Shown: piece after piece, positions 6,393-6,488 of the stretch | Layout of the letters: the number at the start of each line of letters is the position of its first letter | Numbering within the stretch: the stretch's first letter is position 1 | Assembly: GCA_035443705.1 (NCBI GenBank) | Contig: DAORSV010000073.1 | Span: forward strand, 1-6,488 | From: CADEGZ01 sp035443705 | GTDB lineage: Bacteria; Pseudomonadota; Gammaproteobacteria; UBA6186; Azoamicaceae | Direction of reading: 5' to 3' | Length of the DNA: 6,488 nucleotides | Program-made: the position numbers and the translations under genes | The notes under the pieces: generated by a model | What the model was told of the DNA's origin: nothing | The model's database searches: none | The model's input: the letters and a program-made list of their open reading frames with translations, nothing else

Positions 6393-6433
6393 CTGAGGTT
6401 CAGGATTATTCTGAGAGAGACGAAACGAGGAAC

Positions 6434-6488
6434 TGGTGGGCCGTGTTGGGATCGAACCAACGACCCGCTGATTAAGAGTCAGCTGCTC
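6434..6488 (-). tRNA. tRNA-Lys, anticodon CUU (partial, 5' end outside window)
   Basis: The minus strand shows the 3' portion of a tRNA. The anticodon stem GCTGA/TCAGC encloses the loop CTCTTAA, giving anticodon CTT (6474-6476). The T arm GTTGG/CCAAC encloses TTCGATC, and a 3' acceptor strand ACGGCCC is followed by A and an encoded CCA (6434-6436). The D arm and 5' acceptor strand lie beyond the window. The loop and T arm fit lysine tRNAs, and the C34 form reads AAG codons. It lies 85 nt upstream of tRNA-Leu, which has its own promoter. Confidence 0.94.

Noticed and set aside
6398..6415. Possible terminator hairpin between tRNA-Lys and tRNA-Leu (TCAG...CTGA)
   Set aside because: The stem is only 4 bp, with a mismatch on extension on the transcribed strand, and no T run follows directly.

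Overview
The window is a conserved protein-quality-control cluster read entirely from the minus strand. In transcription order (high to low coordinates) it runs: a partial tRNA-Lys(CUU), tRNA-Leu(UAG), tig (trigger factor), clpP, clpX, lon, hupB (HU), and a partial tRNA-Val(UAC). The order tig-clpP-clpX-lon-hupB is the classical gammaproteobacterial arrangement, and all five proteins are full length and align along their length with my recollection of the E. coli proteins. Base composition is AT-rich (roughly 40% GC by eye). Together this suggests a low-GC gammaproteobacterium, possibly of the Legionellales/Coxiella-like group. The class is fairly secure; the order is a guess.

Layout: 6434-6488 is the 3' part of tRNA-Lys. 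6349-6433 is an 85-nt spacer carrying a good sigma70 promoter for tRNA-Leu. 6264-6348 is tRNA-Leu, followed after 56 nt by tig (4915-6207). clpP (4283-4882) starts 32 nt after tig. The 108-nt clpP-clpX gap holds a sigma32-like heat-shock promoter and a perfect 9-bp inverted repeat. clpX (2891-4174) is followed after only 8 nt by lon (474-2882), and the lon ribosome binding site overlaps the clpX stop codon. The 111-nt lon-hupB gap holds a strong sigma70-type promoter. hupB (69-362) is followed after 13 nt by tRNA-Val (1-55), with no room for a terminator between them. No gene-free stretch exceeds 112 nt.

The gene products act together. Trigger factor receives nascent chains at the ribosome, ClpX unfolds and feeds substrates to ClpP, Lon degrades misfolded and regulatory proteins, and HU organises the nucleoid and is a Lon substrate in E. 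coli. The regulatory signals suggest one long, internally promoted transcription unit bounded by tRNAs, with clpX and lon sharing one heat-shock promoter. I found no mobile element, CRISPR array, pseudogene or unrecognised protein. I see no evidence of a novel system; the points worth a second look are regulatory layout and small lineage-specific protein details.
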